In this document: positions 1 through 11,754 of the stretch, piece after piece | How the letters are laid out: the number at the start of each line of letters is the position of its first letter | Position numbering within the stretch: the stretch's first letter is position 1 | Assembly: GCA_032718565.1 (NCBI GenBank) | Contig: JAVGVS010000294.1 | Span: 493,356 to 557,355 of the forward strand | Source of the DNA: Distichodus sexfasciatus | Taxonomy: Eukaryota > Chordata > Actinopteri > Characiformes > Distichodontidae | DNA: 64,000 bases | Direction of reading: 5' to 3' | Notes under the pieces: generated by a model | Told to the model about the DNA's origin: nothing | Databases searched by the model: none | What the model saw: the letters and a program-made list of their open reading frames with translations, nothing else | Made by a program: the position numbers and the translations under genes

Positions 1-46
1 TGGGATTGATGATGACAATATTGTTTTTATCATCAGACTTTCCTAC

Positions 47-3000
47 CTTGGTCTTTGAGGACAGAGCTGATCTGAATCATAGCAGCCTTATAAACTTTGG
101 CGTTGGACAAGATAAAGGCAAGTGCCCAAAATGTCACCTGAAAAGATGACACAAATTTTTCCCTCTAAGTAGCATTAATGACTCAATGTTTATAAACATG
201 CATATAAACAGTATATTGAGGTATAATATTTTATATACATCAGATTTGGTATGATTAGTACTAAGCAATGACTTACAGGTATTGCATTGGCAAGGGAGGC
301 CCAAAGCATAAGTAGCCCATAATTAGGCAAAAATTCATCTGTTACCGTGGTTACAAGATGCTGCAGCAATGTCTACAGAGAAAAAAGTTGTTTTTTTTTA
401 ATATACAAAGTATGCCTTATCAGATGGATACCTAAGGAAATGTAAGATACAGGGAGAAAGAAAATCTCAAAAAGCATGTTTATTTTGTTAAATAGCTATA
501 TTGCACAAAGCATTAACTGTCCACTAGAGTTACCTATGACTAATGGCAACGGTCCTTGCTAACTGTGTTGTCACGGGGTTGTCAATGGTACTGGAATCCA
601 ATCACAGCCACTCTGTGTTTTACATTTAATTACATCTTTATTTTGTCATGATATCATAGCCAGAGCAAAAACATATAAAAATAAAGAAATAACATTTACA
701 GTATGTTAGTAAATATTACAACCTAACATTACAAAGTCACTTAACTAAAATTATTAATCACCTGATCATTAAAATCATCCTGTTTTATTCCTACTTACCT
801 CACCACCACTCTCATTAGAGGGGCTTTCTACTGCTCTGATGATCATATTCTTTAGCAGGGACAAAAGCCACTTTTTTGACATGGACCATTCCCTGGCCAA
901 GTATCAAAACATATATGAGTACCACAAGCACACTGAAAACCGATACATACTGATATGAAGTCTTTACCCACTCTATATTAACATGTAATTGCTTTGCAGA
1001 CAGAAATCTTTCTCAATTCTTAAGATCTGCAAAAGTAATCAGACAACTTTCAAATTCTGTAAGACTGCAGCCATCTTAGCACTGGGGACTATCTTCACAC
1101 AAGCACAGGAACAAAAAGGTCATAAGTGGATACCTGGGATATTAGGACACACTCACTTCAGAAACAGGCTGGGGAGCTGGGAACCATACTCAAAGCCATT
1201 GTCGTAAGTGGTGAACCTCTTTACAAACTCCTGCTTTGCCTGGGGATTGTCAGGGGAGTTGCACTTGCCCAGGAGATTGCTCATCACGGCTGGGTACATG
1301 ACATTTCTGCCAGCAAGAGTCCATTGTTTATAAGTCTTAATGGAAGAGGATTGAGTTTTCAAAAATGTTGCGCTATTAAATAAGTTTCATTTCAGTTTCA
1401 TTTAAGGTTATACGGATTTGTCTCAGCAACTGCGGTCCTCTTCGATGTATACAACAAGGTCTGCAAACATGTTTTAGCCATAAGAATATATGAATATATT
1501 CAAATTATACAACAGCCTGTACTTCAACCGCAATGTCTTCTCATTTTAAATCCAATATCTATAGGGACTGTCTCTCTCACCCCCCTGCCTGATATGAAAA
1601 ATGCCTTTAAATAATTTATGTGACACATTATACCTGACCAGGTTATCAAGAGACACAGATCCTTTCGTCCCCAAGCACTCCAAATGAACGTTGAATTCCT
1701 CACACAGGTGATCAACCAGCAAGGCTATGTTGCCTGGAGTAAGTCTGCCCTTGACCAAGGCATTGCAGGCAGGATGAAATTTAAAGAAACTGTCTTTGCT
1801 GATGGATGCTAGAGAGACAACCAAAGCAAGTCAAGCTGAGAAATTGTTCGTTTTCTTACCAGCCATCACATTAAGAAAGTCTAAAGTACCTAAAAAAATT
1901 GAAGAGCTGTGTGAGAAACCTGAGATGCAGCCATTCAGATGGCTTCTTAAACTAATGTATTAAGCAAAGGTCACACTCTGTAGATTACCTAGATAATAAA
2001 ATATACATAACATTACGTGATAAGTCAAAATAGGTAAAGATGATAGCAACTAGTGACATACATTATGCAAAATACACAAGAGAGAGAGTCTATTACCAGT
2101 GTTCAGAACAGGCTCCTGAACTGCCTCCTCAAAGTCAACATCTTTGGATGTGAAAAATGTCCGACAGTCATCAGGAAGCATAACAAATGTCAGTCGCTTC
2201 CCGGCAACCAAAACTGTAAAGACAGGCCCATACTGGGAAAGAGAATTGTCACTTACAAAATTAGCATGTGTTTCCTGTAAACAGTAATTCAAAAGTGGTT
2301 ACCAGGTGGGAAAAACGCATTAATGTGCAACTTAAACAATAGATATTTTGCATAAATCAACATACTGAGAATAAGGCATATCTGAGACAATTTAAATTTA
2401 AGATCTAACTTTCTGCCTAAGACTGATACCAAATAAGTTTTGTGCATATTTGCCTGATAAACTCAGAATCTCAACTGCTGTTACAATATCTGCACATACT
2501 AGATCAGACCTGCATGTTAGCTCAGACTTTATAAAAGACACTGTTTTATTTCATACACTGTATAGAATTTTTCATATTGAAACTGTTACTGACTTCCTGC
2601 ACATTCAGTACATTCACATGCACATTTAGTGTAAAAGACAACTCCAAAACCATAATTGTAGGCTGAGTACCGCACCCTAATTGTTTCTCTTTCTACTTCT
2701 AGTTTAAAGTTTACATTTATTATTATATATTTTATTCTGTGTGCCTATTTGTTCTTTGTTCCTTCTTCTTTGCACTGTTATAACTGGAGCCATTTCATCT
2801 CATCTCTCTGTATACTTGCACAGTATATAGCTGAGATGACAATAAAGTTTACTTTGACTTAGGGGTGGGCGATATGGAAGAAATCATATCTCGATATTTT
2901 TTATTCACAATATAAGTCTAATGACTGTCAAACCACCTTTTTATTTGTAACTGAGATGTGAAGAGTGAAGACATCATAACATGCATTTCAGTTTAATATT

Positions 3001-6000
3001 ATTTATTTTGTCAGAAGTTGAACATTGATTCTTTTTGTTATCAAGTATTCTAACGATTTGATTAATCAAGTAATCGGACAAAATATTTTTTTAAAAACTG
3101 AAAAAAGACTACCTTTGTGTTTAGGCTTATTCTAGTGTGTGAGTAGCCATACATGCTTTATGTTGTTGTGTTCAGGACGTCCTGCACTACTCAAATTTGA
3201 TGTGTAAATGCTGACACAGTTATGAAATCAGCACATTTTTGATGAAAACTGACTTGCGCCTGTAGAAATGTTTATGTAAAATAAAAGTGCTGAAACTGTA
3301 GACATAATTACTAGGAACAGTAGGCACATTGCAGAGTAGTTTTTACTATGCAGTCAATGGCTTAACATTCTAACACTTCATTACCCATTTGATATCCATC
3401 AGAATATAGATTTTTTTCATTTGATAAGTAAATGTTCTACATTTCTTATTTTCTATTGATTAAGCTACAACATTATTAAATAGAAAAAAAATCGAATCAA
3501 TTGAAAATGAAGAAATACTGAAGTTTTGGGTGCATTTTGAAACAATTTGGTCCATAAAATGAGCTGCTTTTGGCCTTTCTGGAAGAGAACTACATTTCCC
3601 ACAATCCACCACGCGCCCCCAGGAGCCGTGTCACATTAAACCATTGGGCGCGCGTTCCAGAATAAATGATGGAAAGTCTCAATAAACGGCTGTACTGTGA
3701 GTAGAACGCTGGTTGTTGTGGTTATTTATCAGCTAAAATATGAGTTGTGTCTGTAACAAAGGGGACATTTTGACTGAACTGGAGTGAGTAATGACACACG
3801 AGCTCATAAATACAGCGTGTGTTCACATCGCGAAAAATGTCATTTATGCGCATTTACTTCTGTTTTTGTGTACGCAATATCTCACAAATACTTTCACATA
3901 CAGGTCCTTTGAGCCTTGCATTGAGTTGTCTTTCTATAACAGTATTGCTTGTCGTCATTTTTTTCCATTTTATCTCGCTCGCTCTCCTGACATACTGTCG
4001 TGCACGGCTGCTGTAGCCCACAGCCGTAGCATGTGAGAAGCCACGTTTACTTACATGACGTGAGCTGTAACTCTTTTGCAACCACATGATTGGTTCGGCT
4101 ACTCTGTCCGTCAACCAAACTGATGTGAGTGGTAACCACACGACTGGTTCGGCACCGTGCTGTTTTCATTATCGTTGGCTTCTCGTGAACTCAAAAGGTG
4201 GACGAAATGAGTACTATCGACTTTATATCGACTATATCTATATTCTATCGAGGAAAAGCCATTTCGCAATAATTGTCTTTATCGTTTTAACACTCAGCAC
4301 TAACTTTGACTTTGACTTTTGTCTGTCAACACAGGGTCATGATGTGTGTCCTATGCACAGCTTCAAATGATTAGAACCATAGTCATGGAAGTTTTAACGT
4401 GTCTTGTCTTCCAACCCAAAGAATATTAGCCAAACATTTGCACTTCATATTAGTAATTATTTTCCATTTACAAGTATCTGACAAATTCTTATACTGGCTT
4501 GACGAAATCATTATGGTTACTCCCACAAAGTAAGAAAACTTGATTTGTACTCTGACAGGATCTATGAAGAAAAGTTCTCTTGGTGGACTATACAATGTGT
4601 GCATTTATTATTATTAGGCAAGTTGTATTCCTGAGGATTTATGTTATTGTTGAATAAATAGAGTGCTCTCAGTCAATTCAAAATGTGAATTAATCTATAT
4701 ATATTTGTGCAGAATTATTAGGCAACTAAATGAAAGACTACTTTTTCTGAAGAGTAAGTACGTAGAGTAAGTACTGTAGTGTAAGTACAGTACTTACTTG
4801 TAAATGCTGTTCAAACAGGTGTACAGTCACTGTAAATCATACTTAAGTGGTTAAAACGGGTGAGGAAGGGGGTCATGTCTTTATTCTGGCATATCTGACG
4901 CTTTTTTGGATAGCCGAGCAATGAAGTACTTGAATGAATGTGATGGAGGATTGCCCTGCATAAAATCATGGACTTCTTGAATGACGCTGATTTCTTCCTA
5001 TACCACTGTTTGAAGAAAGTATCTTTTAGAATCAGGCAGTAAGTTTGGGAATGGATTTTAAGTTCATCTTCAACCCAGAAAGGTCTGCTCTACCTAGTGT
5101 CTGTTTCGAAGTGGTACTGTGTGTCCGTTAGTGAAGCAGCCATGGGCCCATACAAAAGTCACGCTCATTTCTTCTGTCCATAAACCTATGAAAAATCTGT
5201 CTTCAGATATTTCTTGACCATATTAACATTTCAGCTTGTGAGTCTTAATGGGTTCCTGGTGGCTCTACATTTAATACTTCTCAAGTCTTTTACAGTTAAT
5301 TTACGTCATTTGATTTGTACGGTGGTCGTTCCTCAGCAGCTTAGCTATTTCAGCTTAGCTTAGCTAAATAAACTTTGATATGCCTTCATCAATGTTTGTC
5401 TGAAAGTCCTATCAGTAATTGATAGTATAAGTCAATCAGTACACCAGCAAAGACATACAGCAGGAAAAGTGCTGTTTGACAGGGGAGGAGCTGGACTTAT
5501 GGCCCTTCAACAGGCCTTAGATCACCAGAGGATGATGTCACTGACATCTGGTGAAGTCTGAAATGCTACAGGACACCTACTTAATATTATATATCTAAAG
5601 CCAGGCTGTGATCTGTGGTATTTGCTACAAAATGTATACTTACAATATCTATACTTACAATACACATACCAGGTCTGTGGTCAACATATATATATAGATT
5701 TTTTGTATACATTGTTATGTAAGTACACATTACCTTAAAATCACATGAAATTATATTAATTATACAGTAACTGAAAGCTAAACAATGCATCAATACAACC
5801 AAGTTGAAGTTGTCAAAACAAATAAAAAATGAACTTGGCAGACACATCTGATTTTCAGGCTACAATTTGAATTATATCCACATATTGCAGCAAATTAAGA
5901 CTATCCACCGATTAACAGCTAATTTGGATATTTTGACCAATACAGATATGTATCATCATATAAATAGTGATAAATAGCCAGCTTAATAATAAAATAATCT

Positions 6001-6426
6001 CCGAAAACAAAAATATTTGTACAAGCAAAATAACGCAAAATTGCTAAATAACATCACTGTTAAGACATAATAAAGTAGCTATACAACAGGGAAAACGTCG
6101 AATAAATAAATGTAAAAAGCAGACATTATGCATTCTGATGTTGATTCGTTCTGTATAAACTGGATGATTTATATTTACAAAATTTTCTAGTTTATAGCTA
6201 GTTGTAGGCAATACTGTAGCATTAATAACTGTAATGATGCTGCACTTACTCTGACTCTTGCTTGTGTGATGAAATGAAGCGGCGCTTTGCCAAACTCAAA
6301 CGCAGCGCCAAACCACGGGATCCATCCAGTAATGCACGGCGGAGCGTCTGGGTTTTTCTTTCTCAAGAAAAGATAAAAGTAGATGAGAACGACAACTGTG
6401 AGCAGCACGAAAGTAATCCATTCCAT
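47..6426 (-). CDS. cyp39a1: Oxysterol 7-alpha-hydroxylase, 5' seven exons (partial)
   Basis: CYP39A1 is an endoplasmic-reticulum P450 that 7-alpha-hydroxylates 24-hydroxycholesterol on the way to bile acids. Exons, in order of transcription: 6426-6250, 2232-2097, 1808-1634, 1306-1157, 892-799, 372-277, 137-47. All have GT/AG borders and consistent phases (919 bp, about 306 residues). Exon 1 gives a hydrophobic anchor (about residues 4-22), then a PPCITGW hinge and FEFGKAPLHFI, as in human CYP39A1. Later exons give YGPVFTVLVAGKRLTFV, the FEYGSQLP segment, and NYGLLMLWASLANAIP followed by VTFWALAFIL, the I-helix region. The start is the ATG at 6426 in a good context (GCGATGG). The family is about 470 residues, so the remaining third, including the heme-binding cysteine loop, lies beyond the left edge. 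No stop or frameshift is visible. Intron 1 (4.0 kb) is loaded with repeats. Identification rests on recalled similarity to human CYP39A1 along every exon. Confidence 0.93.
2590..2859 (+). repeat. 3' end of a LINE-type repeat (ATGACAATAAAGTTT tail)
   Basis: This segment ends in a polyadenylation-like ATGACAATAAAGTTTACTTT run. A second, uninterrupted copy lies at about 51050-51350 and shares the stretches around TGCACATT.AGTGTAAAAG, CTAGTTTAAAGT, ACTGGAGCCA and CAGTATATAG. The tail type is common at the 3' ends of fish L1-like elements (family knowledge). Here the ACTTTGACTTTGACTT end is interrupted by the hAT-type element that follows. Confidence 0.6.
2860..4302. mobile_element. Non-autonomous hAT-type element, copy 1
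   Basis: The left end reads TAGGGGTGGGCGATA and the right end CTCAGCACTA, an imperfect terminal inverted repeat. It matches the ends of the copy at 21802-25771 (TAGGGGTGGATGATA and CGCCCAGCACTA). Interior matches to that copy include 2930-3020 with 21890-21975, and 3900-4170 with 25090-25350. It is inserted into the ACTTTGACTT tail of the preceding LINE repeat; a CTTTGACT-like octamer follows the right end, but the tail is itself repetitive, so the exact duplication is ambiguous. No transposase is encoded. This copy lacks the hAT insertion carried by copy 2. Confidence 0.7.
4600..5110. repeat. Probable degraded DNA-transposon sequence in cyp39a1 intron 1
   Basis: The phrase ATTATTAGGCAA occurs at about 4608 and 4714. 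The minus strand over 4875-4985 has a 30-codon open stretch containing VHDFMQGNPPSHSFKYF. At 4766-4798 there is a perfect hairpin with 13-bp arms and a 7-nt loop. I cannot assign a family; the protein-like stretch could be transposase debris. Confidence 0.3.
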
Positions 6427-8400
6427 CGCGGTGGCTTTTTTTTTTTTTTTTAACTTATGTTGGCCTGTTGGGCATGAAGAATCCCCAAACCACGCCCAGA
6501 GCTACTTCTCCCCCTGCTGGACATAAACTGCTACTTCAACAACAAATAGGTACACGGGCTTCTGTTGTAAAGCCCAGAAAGTTGTAAACGAATTTGCAGG
6601 GTTTTTTTATATAACAGAATTCCTTACATTCCTTGCTCGAGCTTCAGCTTCAGCTGGTGCAAGAATCTGCCGGAGCAAATAAACCACTAGCAAATGAATT
6701 ATGAACAATGACTATCAGATACTTCACAGCTCTTTGTTTGAACTTTGTCTGTGGCTTATTAGCTGACTTGACAAAAAGTTACATTTTAGTGCGGGAACGG
6801 GCAATTCTGGTTTTGGAGGAGTGACAACCTAGAGGTTTTTCATCGTACCTGGTGAGTGTCTACCCTAGGCCGCGGGCGTGTTCTAAAATTAAGTATTATG
6901 CAAAAACTGGAAATTGCCCTAGTATCATCAGTTAGCCTGGGTTTTAAAAATGTTCTTAAAATGTTATTGCAGAATAGAATATTAGGGCAACCACTTTCAT
7001 TGCAGTAGGCAAAATCATTAGCCACTTAAACAAATGTACATTTATTTATCTTTATCTTTCTAAACAATTAAGAAAAATATAACTGCAAGCAGTGATTACG
7101 GGGGCCATGCAGTTTGCAGCTTTATCAGTTTTTGACGAATCAAAGTGGAGAGACGTTAAAAAATGACACGTTTCATCCTTTTATCTAGGGTGCTATGGTT
7201 CAAAACTTATTAGGCAAAACGCAAAATAGCTTATTATAGCGCCACCAACTGGCAGAGTGGTGCAACTTCTTTTTTTTTGCCTGAGTAGTGGGAGGGATAC
7301 CAGCAGTGTTGGGGAGGTTACTTTTAAAATGTATTCCACTACAGATTACAGAATACATGCCCCAAAATGTAGTTTGTAACGTATTCCGTTAAGTTACTCA
7401 ATGTGAGTAATGTATTCTGAATACTTTGGATTACTTAATATACTGTCATGCACTTTACAACTACATTAATGTAGCAATCACATCCTGCAAATTCTTGTTT
7501 GTTTTTCTCTACCAATTGCCCAAATCTCCCTGAATAGACAATGTATTTACTGTAGGTAGAGGAGGAAAGACGAAATTTCCAAGTAAGAAATGCATTTCTG
7601 CCAGGGCACTGCTGGTTCTGTTGTGCTGGCTCCGGGTCCATTGTGTAACTGACGCCACCAACATTAACAGGACGCTTACATTCGAGCCTCTTATTGCGTG
7701 TTTGTTTGGGTGACAGGTGTTGTGTCGAAATCGGGACCCCTGCCGCGAGAAGCACCCCCGACGCAGGCGCGCGCATTTGATGACTTCCGCCTTTATACAA
7801 ACTACTGTCCATAAACATTAACGTTCAGTTCGTTCCTACACTCTGCTAACGCCAATGAGATGAGGGCAAAATTACTCATATTCTTAAAAATAAAAAACCT
7901 TACACAAACTTATAAACAATAACGTTTCATTAAAAAAACAGTGAACAAAAACGGCGAAATGTGTCGTATTTTTCATAAAGCTTTGAAATAAATATTTTAC
8001 CAGTATTATATGTGCACAATCCACTAGCTATTTCATTCCACGCAAACTGCACACATTTACCTGGCTAGTGTAATGGATTATTGTTTAAGGCCATGCTGTA
8101 CTTACTGAAGTCATGACTAAAATTCAAGTATCTCTTCTGGTAGGAAGTAGCATTTTGTGTTATACATAAACATATGTTATAGCAAGCAACACCTTTCACA
8201 TGTTTACGGTCATTAAAAATGTCACTGTTTGAGAAAACACTAAACTGAATCTATTATGAACAACACTCACTAATAAAATAATTTGCTCACTAAAGTCACT
8301 TGAAGAAATAAAAATATGCCTGGATCTAAAATCTAAAATATGATAACCTAAAATAATATCTCAGCACTAAACCACCTCAAACAAATTTAAAGGGAGGTTT
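6427..8400. other. Upstream intergenic region of cyp39a1 with dispersed-repeat pieces
   Basis: No gene is recognised. A T-run of about 18 lies just upstream of the cyp39a1 start. At about 7078-7290 there is a repeat shared with 62050-62230 and 62815-62910; common pieces include CAGTGATTACGGGGGCCATG, GGTTCAAAACTTATTAGGC and the TAGCGCCACCAA region. At 7303-7445 a run beginning GTGTTGGGGAGGTTACTTTT resembles the terminus of a dispersed fish DNA transposon (general recollection, family not named). The minus-strand ORF over 7435-7818 is adjacent to that terminus and is not recognised. Confidence 0.4.
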
Positions 8401-8413
8401 TTGCAACAGATCA

Positions 8414-8605
8414 CCTGCCAGGAAATGCACCCCCTTCTAACTCTGCACATGATGCTGTTACATTCATAATACTTGCACCAGTTACACACCATGGTCTGAC
8501 AAGAATAACATCCAAAATTTGTTTAGACTGAACATCTAGAAAAGAAGTTACAGGGGGGTGCTTTTTATGCAGGGGCTCCCTGCCAGGAAATGCACCCCCT
8601 TCTAA
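8414..8605 (+). repeat. 27-bp perfect direct repeat bracketing 138 bp
   Basis: Positions 8414-8440 and 8579-8605 are identical over 27 bases (CCTGCCAGGAAATGC then CCCCC and TTCTAA). The second copy is followed directly by retroelement pol sequence, so this marks the 5' limit of recognisable pol. It may be a tandem duplication within the retroelement or a deletion/insertion scar. Confidence 0.85.
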
Positions 8606-10515
8606 GCCCCTAGAAGCCGTCTCTAAGATGCCAAGCCCCACGAACGTCAGTGAGCTACGGCAGGTGCTGGGACTCGTTAACTACCTGGGAAAATTCTTAC
8701 CAGGCCTGTCAACCACACTACACCCAATTACAGAGCTATTAAAGAAGGATGTTGTTGGGCCTGGGGTGAGCCTCAAGAGCAGGCATTTGCCCGAGTCAAA
8801 GCTATGTTAGTATCAGCACCTGTACTTGCATACTACGATGCCAGCAAACAGACAGTTGTCAGTGCTGATGCAAGCAGCTATGGCCTAGGAGCCACCCTGC
8901 AACAGGCACATGAAGGTGAGCTTAAGCCCATTGCCTTTTGTTCACGCACATTAACGGATTCAGAGAAAAGATATTCACAAATTGAAAAAGAGTGCCTGGC
9001 AGGAGTCTGGGCATGTGAGCGATTTTCCTGTTACTTACATGGATTGGACAGGTTCTGTTTACAAACAGATCACAAGCTGCTGGTTCCGCTGATCAATGCG
9101 TACAACCTAGACAAAACACCACTCAGATGCCAGTGTTTGTTGATACGCCTCATGCGTTTCAATGTGAACGCAGTACATGTGCCGGGTAAGCAACTAATAG
9201 TGGCTGACACACTTAGCAGGAACCCATTGAGAGACAAGACGATGTCCAGCACAGAGGACATCAAGGCCTTTGTGGAGGCTGTGGTGACGAGTAGGCCAAT
9301 GTCAGTTCATAGCCTAGACAACATTAGAGAGGCCACAGATACTGATGCAGATCTCCAAATAGTCATCAGTTTCATCAGGTCAGGCTGGCCAAAAAGAATA
9401 GCACACTTACCATCGCTACAGGGATTTTACACAGCGAGAGCACATCTGTCGGCGGCCGATAGCCTCGTATTGTACCAAGACAGGATCGTCATCCCAGCCA
9501 CGCACAGATCAGAAATGTTGCAGCGGATTCATGAGGGTCACCAGGGGTTGACAAAGTGCAGGGAAAGAGCCAGGATGTCAGTCTGGTGGCCTGCTATAAG
9601 TATGAATATTGCAAAGATAGTTAAGACATGCATGTTTTGTGCTGAGCATAGACCAACACAAAAAAGAGAGCCTCTCAAATCAACCCCACTTCCTTAAGGT
9701 CCATGGGAGAAAGTTGCAGCCGACCTGTGCGAGCTTGAGGGCAGAAAATACCTCATTGTAGTGGACTATTATTCAAGAGATATTGAAATAGTCCACCTGC
9801 CCACCACCACGAGCCAACAGGTCATCACTCAACTAAAGTCCATGTTCGCAAGATGGGGCATTCCCCTAGAGATGGTAAGCGACAATGCCATGCAGTTTTC
9901 ATCTGCCGAATGTCAGGACTTCAGGCAGCAGTACGGCTTTACTCATACCACTTCAAGTCCACATTATCTGCAGGCCAATGGGGCCGCTGAGAGGGCTGTG
10001 CAAACAGCTAAGCGTATCCTCAAGCAACCAGATCCTCATCTCGTTCTAATGTGTTATCGGGCGACCCCCATTTGTGCAACTGGAGTAAGTCCAGCGCAGC
10101 TTATGACTGGACGTCAGATCAGAACAACACTTCTTACATTGGATGAGAAGTTGCAGCCTAAGCACATTAGCTATGAACAGGTGCTTCAGAGGGACAACAG
10201 AGCCAAAGAGGCCTACTGGTTCTTCTTCCGCCAACATTCTGCACAAACTCTGCTGGATCTGCACCCTGGTCAGAGCGTGAGGGTCAGTCTAGATGAGGAG
10301 AAGGCCTGGAAAACACCAGCCAAGGTCATAGGCAAATCTTCCGAGCCAAGATCCTATTGGGTCAGAACAGACAGTGGAATGGTCGCTCGGCAGAACAGGA
10401 GACATCTTCAGGTTGTGCCAGCATCATCCTCTGTCGAGACACCTGACAAACATGGTGGAGATACACCAGGATCAACAGAAGAGGCCAGTCCACAGGTTCA
10501 GCCTGAGACCCAGTC
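8606..10515 (+). pseudogene. Ty3/gypsy retroelement pol relic (RT end, RNase H, integrase)
   Basis: Only the 3' half of a Ty3/gypsy pol remains. Order: the end of reverse transcriptase (8628-8760, ELRQVLGLVNYLGKFLPGLS); RNase H (from about 8800, with VVSADASSYGLGA, TDHKLL and ADTLSR); the integrase HHCC zinc domain (about 9530-9650, HEGHQG then CMFC); and the integrase core (9700-10050, acidic residues in ADLCE, SDNAMQF and AAERAVQ). It is broken by a one-base frameshift near 8755 and an in-frame TAA at 9695-9697; the open frames on either side of that TAA are in the same frame. Gag, protease, most of the RT and both LTRs are not seen. The 3' end is replaced at about 10516 by a LINE tail. It is non-functional. 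Confidence 0.85.
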
Positions 10516-10942
10516 GAAATTCAAATTCAAATTTATTTATATAGCGCTCTTAACAACAGTCATTGTCACAAAGCACTTTACATATAACCGGCCTAAACCC
10601 CCCAACAAGCAAGCCAGAGGTGACAGTGGCAAAGAAAAACTCCCTCTAATAGGAAGAAACCTTGAGAGGAACCAAGACTAGGAGGGGGACCCCATCCTCC
10701 TCTGGGCGACCGGGCGCAGAAACATTAAATGCACAACAAGCAATAGTTCAAGATGAGTTGTTAGTTATTTAAAGAAGCAAAGATACAAAAATAGTCCAAA
10801 AGATATTTCGAATCCCGGGTTGTTGCTGGGCGACTTGCAGGACCCTCTCTGCAACATTAAGCTGAAATTAGTTCAGTATTGTGCTGCTAATTAGTAGAGG
10901 TCCATAGGGTCCAATCCCAGTTGGTTTCATGATGATGTCTCC
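10516..10942 (-). mobile_element. Antisense 5'-truncated LINE 3' end inserted in the gypsy relic
   Basis: Read on the minus strand this is the same 3' untranslated region as 47010-47430 (plus strand). It includes GATGATGTC, GGTCCAATCCCAGTTGG (as its complement), the block around GGAAGAAACCTTGAGAGG, and the tail GCGCTATATAAATAAATTTG. The plus-strand pol frame runs into it, so the last roughly 55 residues of that open frame (from KFKFKFIYIALL) are LINE tail read backwards rather than integrase. Confidence 0.8.
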
Positions 10943-11754
10943 AAGATTAACTGTGTACCAAACAACAACAAAGAAACCGAAAGATCGATTTTTACGTCGT
11001 TATTTATTGAAGGGTTGTGGAAATTGCACGAAAGACCTCTCTTGCACACACACAAACACACACAAGCGCGCACGTATGCAAAACACACTAGTTGTCAAAA
11101 CTGTAACATCTGATGTAACATCAGATCTGAGAACACTACCAGATTTGAATGAACTTAGTGAACTCTATCAGATTTGAATGAACTCAGTAGAACTTAGGTC
11201 TTCTTTTAACTTAATTTTGTCTAAAATGAAGTAGAGCAGAGCATACTTGACCGTGATAGTTCACCAAACTAGTAGCTTATCCTACAAATTGAAAACTCCA
11301 AAATTGAAAAATATACGCCGACTGCATTTATGACAGCTGTTTGGAAGCACTGCGGAGAAAGTGGATGGAATCCACCGTGCCGGGGTTTAGCCTATTTCGA
11401 CGCGCTTCCAGCACGCAAAGCACCGCTCTTGCCAGCATCGAGAGGAGAGGTAATTCGAACCCTGTTTACAACACGTTTTGATCGATAATGAAATGCATTT
11501 TGTAACTTTATGACCCGTCCGCCGCACCCACGATATTTTAAAAATGTCTGCCCTAAAACCGCCCACGGGTCGACCCGCGCATCACTAGTTGCTACTGTAT
11601 GTGACTGAGCTCCGGCCCAGCGCAGCAAATTAAAAAGCATTTTCCTGACGAAGGTGACTTGCGCATCTTTTTTCCAATTTGCGCGGCGAAAGCTCGCGAC
11701 AAAATATATATAATATTTTTTTTCTAGGAGGGGCAGCTTGATGCAGCCGCTTAC
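10943..11754. other. Unassigned intergenic sequence
   Basis: No coding region is recognised. A TCTGATGTAACATCAGA palindrome lies at about 11109-11125, and near-repeats of CAGATTTGAATGAACT occur at about 11140 and 11168. The open frame over 11392-11640 (minus) has no recognised motif. Confidence 0.3.

Noticed and set aside
7435..7818. 127-residue minus-strand ORF as a gene
   Set aside because: It has no recognised domain, begins beside a transposon-terminus-like sequence, and has no splice or promoter context; probably repeat-derived.
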